A stretch of DNA of 64,000 bases from Cranoglanis bouderius (Eukaryota; Chordata; Actinopteri; Siluriformes; Cranoglanididae). Positions 59,757-64,000 of this stretch are shown in pieces; within the stretch, counting starts at the first letter, position 1; each line of letters opens with the position of its first letter. Location: assembly GCA_023630585.1 (NCBI GenBank), contig CM042552.1, forward strand, positions 15,167,001 to 15,231,000. The letters run 5' to 3'. The position numbers and the translations under genes were made by a program. The notes below the pieces were generated by a model. That model was not told the origin of the DNA. It saw nothing but the letters and a program-made list of their open reading frames with translations, and did no database searches.

Positions 59757-61026
59757 GTATGGAGGACCAAACCTGCAGAAATTAAAAATAAATAAATAAA
59801 TAAATGTAATAATAGGAAAATAAATAAAGGAATAAATGACTTGATAAAACAAATATAATTCATTTTAAATTAAATTTAATCCTAAATTTATTTTTGTATT
59901 ACTTTTTTTCATTTATTTTTTTCTGTATTTATTTTTTATTTTTATTCTTTAACCTTTATTTATTTATTCTTTTATTTATTTTGCCATTAATTTTTATATT
60001 TATTCATGCATTTATTTTTCTATCTGTTTATTCCCACATGTATTTATTTCCATATTTATTTATTTCTACATTTAGTTATTTTTTTCCATGTGTAACATGG
60101 AAATGAGGAAGGCGGTCATAGCATAGCTCCAGTGCCTCATTGGTGGAGAGCTCATGTATAAGCTAAAAAGGCTATAAGGCTACTAGGGGCTGTTTACCTT
60201 AAACCATGCTGCGCCATGCTATTCCAGATAGTTCTTTCACATACACCAAACAACTTTGCAATGTTTCCAGCAGTTTGACCAGTCAGAGATAAGTTTCAAT
60301 AGTACTTATAATAGTACTTAATAAGATTGACATCCCACCATAGCACCCTCTGTACTTCGACATTCATATCGGCATACAGCTCTCCTAAAACACCAGAAAG
60401 CACCTCTGCTCTAAATAACACGAAGTCATTTGATGTGTGTTTATCGACTTCATTTGCAAAGTTGCGCAACTCTCTAGCTATTTGTGAAGCATCTGCCATA
60501 GTTTACACAAGAGCTACGACCTGATGTTACTCCAATCTACGATGAACAAGCAAGAACAACCCACCTAATTATCATACAAGACACAGAAATGCAAGAATAA
60601 ATACAAAAATAAATGTAACAAAAATGTTAAAATAAATAAATGTATAAATAAATAAGGAAATAAATACATGCGGGAATAAATAAATATAAAAATAAATGAA
60701 TGCATAAATAAATAAATATAAAAATAAATGAATGCATAAATAAATAAATATAAATATAAATGAAGACACAACAAATAATTATAAAAATAAATGAACGCAT
60801 AAATAAATAAATAAATATAAAATTAAATGAACGCATGAATAAATAAATATAAAAATAAATGAACGCATAAATAAATAAATATAAGAATAAATGGAAAAAA
60901 TAAATACAGAACATAATAATTTAAGGAAAAAAGTAACAAAAATAAATTTAGGATTACATTTAATTAAAAATTAATTATATTTGTTTTATTAATTCATTTA
61001 TTTCTGCAGGTTTGGTCCTCCATACA
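59757..61026. mobile_element. DNA element with long AT-rich terminal inverted repeats
   Basis: The left end GTATGGAGGACCAAACCTGC is mirrored exactly at the right end (complement finishing CCATAC at 61026). Both arms continue as 300-400 bp of diverged AAATAAAT-type sequence in opposite orientation (59785-60100 and 60590-60990). The 1.27-kb whole therefore forms a giant stem with a central ~480-bp unique part. That part encodes a short minus-strand frame. The motif 'agaact' abuts the left end and recurs 10 bases beyond the right end, a possible but imperfect target duplication. Confidence 0.75.
60200..60499 (-). pseudogene. N-terminal fragment of an unrecognised transposon protein
   Basis: The minus-strand frame starts MADASQIARELRNFANEVDK (60499) and includes 'GVLGELYADMNVEVQRVLWW'. 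After a stop, the same strand shows 'LTGQTAGNIAKLFGVCERTI', which looks like a helix-turn-helix of transposase or integrase type. It lies in the centre of the inverted-repeat element at 59757-61026, so it is probably what remains of that element's own protein. I cannot name the superfamily with confidence; an integrase-type DNA transposon is one possibility. Confidence 0.45.
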
Positions 61027-61220
61027 AATGACTCAAGAACTACAGAATATTTTTTCCCGTTATCTTTAAACTCCCTGTGATTGCCAGCCAGAAAGTAAAA
61101 GAATGTATGTACAAAAAAAAAGACGGTTCATCTGCCATCTACTGTTAGCAAAATATTTTTCATAGAGTAGTGCTTCTTCCCAGCCGAATTAAATAAACTG
61201 TGCACGTGTCGCTCCCACTG

Positions 61221-61265
<45 letters not shown>
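61221..61265. repeat. (TA)n-(GA)n microsatellite
   Basis: About 12 TA units pass directly into about 10 GA units, just upstream of the smim11 promoter region. Confidence 0.95.
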
Positions 61266-61309
61266 CAGAGATCAGTGGTCGCTCCTCAGATTACATCGCC
61301 AGTACGTTT

Positions 61310-61694
61310 TTACGCGAATATAGCGCATGCGCAAACGTAATGTGTCTCCTTTTGTTACACCCCGGCGACTTGCCAAAATGGCCGCCGAGTGGAGAAATTT
61401 TACTAGAAAGACTTTGGGCTGATTATTTGAGTAGACTACATAAATTATTTCACGATGTTCATATAACGGCTAGTGAGACGCCGGCTTATGGAGTAGGGCA
61501 CCATTTAGGACACAGCCCATGGATCACATGCTCATGGGCAGGACATGCTCCAATTGGATCTCAATCTCAGGGGCGGGACATGACCTATATACGGTGAAGA
61601 GTGAAAACAGTATCGAGTTAGCTAAAAATGAGATATAACTGCGCCGGCTAGACTTGTTAGAGATTTTCTGAAGATCTAAAAGCAAAGAACGAAA
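61310..61694 (+). promoter_or_regulatory. smim11: smim11 promoter and 5' leader
   Basis: An NRF1-type palindrome GCGCATGCGCA lies at 61323-61333. A YY1-like AAAATGGCCGCC lies at 61375-61386. A CCAAT-type 'tccaattgg' (about 61550) and a GC box GGGGCGGGAC (61569-61578) follow. CpG density is well above that of the flanks. The ATG within the YY1-like site opens a 14-codon frame (61378-61422) ending TGA. If transcription starts upstream of it, this is a small upstream frame that could reduce smim11 translation. The start site itself is not known. Confidence 0.6.
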
Positions 61695-62616
61695 ATGATC
61701 AACTGGCGGGTAAGGAGCATTTCCCCCATTCAGTGTGAGAGTCTTTAATACTGGTAATTAACAATGTTGTTCAACATGTCGAGCACTAGCCTGTATTTCC
61801 TTACTCATGCGTGACAGACAAATACGTCTATATCCTGCCTGTTGTGTTATACAAAGTGTAGATTTCAAACCATATCTTTGTTAATTGCTGACGACTGTTC
61901 AGCTTCATATACTGGAGCCAAAAATGAGGTGTATATATTAAACAGTACTTTATTTCAAACAATGTTCTGAATATCTTGTATTGCTCATAAACAGCGACAT
62001 AGCGTTGAGGTCCTGTAATATTGCCATACCTGCATAAACAGTTTTTAACATTATTTAAGATGTCTTTAGATATCGGTAAGTAAGGGTGTAAGTTGTAGTA
62101 GTAAACAGCTGCTCTGCCATCTTTAGATACCCCATCCCCCCCCCCCCCCCCAAAAAAAAGCCCTCGGCTGCTTTGGACCTTTCCAGACGGTTCCCAGTAT
62201 TAATGTTTATTTGGTTTTATGCCAAACGGGCTTTCATAGTATAGTATTTGGTATTCATGTACAATTCACATTTATTATACAATTTCAATTATTACTGACA
62301 CTGAATTCATGAATGAATTTATGAGGATGCTTGTGTTAATTGAATATGTTTAAGTACCATGCACTGTCCTGTTAATTATTCCTCATCATTAAAAAACAAC
62401 AACAACAACAAAAAACTTTTGTTTTAGGCTTTGGAAAATATTCCCCTGCTGTTCTACATTCTGGCAGCTAAGACTCTTCTCTTGTGTCTTGCCTTTGCTG
62501 GAGCCAAACTGTATCAGCAGAAGAAGGCCGAAGCAGCCCTGAAACAGCAGTTTGAGGCGAAGAGAAAACTTGCACAGGAAACACAGGAACTTACTGTCAC
62601 CAAGAAGGATGACTGA
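61695..62616 (+). CDS. smim11: Small integral membrane protein 11
   Basis: Two coding exons: 61695-61709 (ATG ATC AAC TGG CGG, donor gtaagg) and 62428-62616 (acceptor gttttag), phase 0, 67 residues. The protein starts MINWRALENIPLL and has one hydrophobic segment (PLLFYILAAKTLLLCLAFAG). A charged, probably coiled cytosolic tail follows, rich in K, Q, E and A (KLYQQKKAEAALKQQFEAKR) and ending TKKDD. Human SMIM11 has the same plan: MNWKVLEHVPLLLYILAAKT and a short KKDN-type end. The molecular role of SMIM11 is not established. The gene lies on the same strand as urp2 and about 9 kb upstream of clic6's long-form exon, facing away from it. The housekeeping-type promoter fits broad expression. A 16-base C run lies in its intron (62136-62151). 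Confidence 0.92.
62136..62151. repeat. Poly(C) run in smim11 intron
   Basis: Sixteen consecutive C (G on the minus strand), followed by nine A. Confidence 0.97.
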
Positions 62617-62871
62617 ACATCTTGGTGTGTTAGAGAAAGCATGATAAACAAAGTAAGCAATGTTTCTGTGTAATTTTAAGAGCTATGAACACACATCCGT
62701 TCACATTTTCAACACATGAGCATCATAGTCTTTTATGATTTAAAGCAGACTTTCTTGGAGTCTACAGTATTCAGTACAGTATTCAGGTGAGATTATCCAC
62801 TGAAGAAAGGGTGAGATTAGCAATTAGGTTATAACATTATCCAACAAGATGCACAACATGATGGATTAAAA

Positions 62872-63050
62872 TGTGAGTTCAAATCCCAGCACCGCCAAGC
62901 CACCACTGTCAGGCCCTTGAGCAAGGCCCTTGAGCAAGGCCCTTAACCCTCAATTGCTCAGATGTATAAATGAAATAAATGTAAGTCGCTCTGGATAAGG
63001 GCGTCTGCCAAATTCCATAAATGTAAATGTAAATGTAAATGACATGGCAC
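62872..63050 (+). repeat. SINE-like 3' half with tandem tail
   Basis: Starts at the B-box-like 'gtgagttcaaatcccagcac'. It contains the sequence 'gcccttgagcaag' duplicated in tandem, and continues as 'taagtcgctctggataaggg' and 'cgtctgccaaattccataaa', with a tail of AATGTA units. The tRNA-like 5' half is mostly missing. It lies 260 bases after the smim11 stop, possibly within its 3' UTR, and supplies an AATAAA at about 62975. Confidence 0.75.
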
Positions 63051-64000
63051 AGCTGATTTGCATTGGGTGACACCCCCAAAACTCCAAAATGGACAAAGCT
63101 CACAACACTAAAATGACAAGTAATCATCAAAAAAGACTTTCTCAGAGGTAGAAATAGAAGTTTTTTTGACATGCATCTATGGCAATAAAAAAAAAAAATC
63201 ATATTTAACAGCGTAACAACCCCATGAAAAGGCCAACATTTTTCACTAATTAAGGCCATTCATTTTAATGAATACCAAATTTCTTGTGTAAATACTCATC
63301 CGTTTCTGAATAAATCTGTTTGTATCCAGCTTGATAAATGAGGCCAAATGTTGGAAAATGTAATTAAATGAATAGTGTTTTATGTAAGTAATAAAACACT
63401 TGGGGGCATGCTGTTATAGTATAAATAATCCACTCAGAAATTAGGGAATCCCATTTGCTGGGAAGTTCCTTCCTAATTTGGTTAAGAATTGATTCCATGT
63501 GTAAAACATTACTTGTACGATACATTTATATATAACTAATGTGTAAAACATTATTTATATATACAAGTGGGTTTCTATGAACCTCGGATAACCACCAGAG
63601 GTGGTGAGATTCATATAGATATCTTATTGTGAATGCTGAGAACTCGCTGAGAACTCTCAACAAAGTAACAAAGTGGTTCATAAGGCAGTATTTATAATGC
63701 TGTTGGGAGGAATGATACTGGAAAAAAAAGTGCACTGTGATACTCGGGTAGCAGCAGCACAGACGTCATGGAGCAGAATGTCTCTCAGTAATGCCCATTT
63801 GGAAGCACTACCCCTAGAATGGTTTCTCATGGTATGGCCTGTGCACCCACACCACCTATAGGCCTTGGTGATGACATCCACCACCCAGTGAGGTACCTAA
63901 AGGAGCCTCTTGTGTCTTTCTTTTATTACAAATGGACAGTTGGTTTAAGAATCAGCTGGTCTGTTGCCAATCTAACTAGTATTGTAATTGGATTCTTTCT
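63051..64000. other. Intergenic DNA, nothing firmly recognised
   Basis: No supported gene. 63700-63890 is GC-richer and on the minus strand gives a short frame with Cys/His residues ('WCGCTGHTMRNHSRG') vaguely like a retroelement nucleocapsid knuckle. It is too short to call. The window ends in unremarkable sequence. Confidence 0.45.

Noticed and set aside
59894..60914. Several phenylalanine/tyrosine-rich 'membrane protein' frames
   Set aside because: Translations of the AAATAAAT/ATTTATTT arms of the inverted-repeat element. They are not genes.

Overview
This is a vertebrate, and almost certainly teleost fish, nuclear genome window. It has AT-rich intergenic DNA, intron-split genes, dense microsatellites, and a typical fish repeat load: several Tc1/mariner families, L2- and RTE-type LINEs, tRNA-derived SINE-like repeats and Ty3/gypsy debris. 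The repeat style resembles an otophysan such as a catfish, but that is only an impression. No bacterial, viral-genome or CRISPR structure is present.

Three real genes were found, all in the right-hand third. (1) urp2 (urotensin II-related peptide 2; + strand, 41460-44111) has five coding exons. These join in frame into a 288-residue precursor with a signal peptide and end in the dibasic-flanked peptide VCFWKYCSQN. (2) clic6 (chloride intracellular channel 6; - strand) has a six-exon, 249-residue core at 45839-48769. A second set of upstream exons (51247-51348 and 52184-52861) encodes an acidic, parchorin-like N-terminus, part of which (51485-52183) looks decayed. (3) smim11 (small integral membrane protein 11; + strand, 61695-62616) has two exons, 67 residues and a CpG-type promoter with an NRF1-like site. 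urp2 and clic6 converge tail to tail, with poly(A) signals about 45 bp apart. Human CLIC6 and SMIM11 are neighbours on 21q22, next to RCAN1, KCNE1 and RUNX1. The CLIC assignment is therefore supported by both sequence and synteny, and the gene-free left 41 kb may be the clic6-runx1 side of the locus.

Layout. 1-5.85 kb: intergenic, with SINE-like copies. 5.9-8.0 kb: broken gypsy element with SCAN-like gag. 8-12.7 kb: intergenic, with an unclassified repeat tract and an L2 remnant. 12.7-18.4 kb: nested transposons, with a nearly intact full-length RTE LINE inside a Tc1, followed by a second Tc1. 18.4-41 kb: gene desert with microsatellites, L2 fragments, a third Tc1 family and a few complex non-repeat stretches that could be conserved non-coding elements. 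41-53 kb: urp2 and clic6. 53-58.6 kb: repeat-rich, with a gypsy LTR and gag followed by coding-phase minisatellites, further gypsy debris and an LTR-like block. 59.4-61 kb: a Tc1 fragment and an element with long inverted repeats. 61.3-62.6 kb: smim11. 62.6-64 kb: a SINE copy and unannotated sequence.

Exon boundaries were set by hand from splice consensus and reading-frame continuity. Repeat family names rest on recognised motifs, not database searches.
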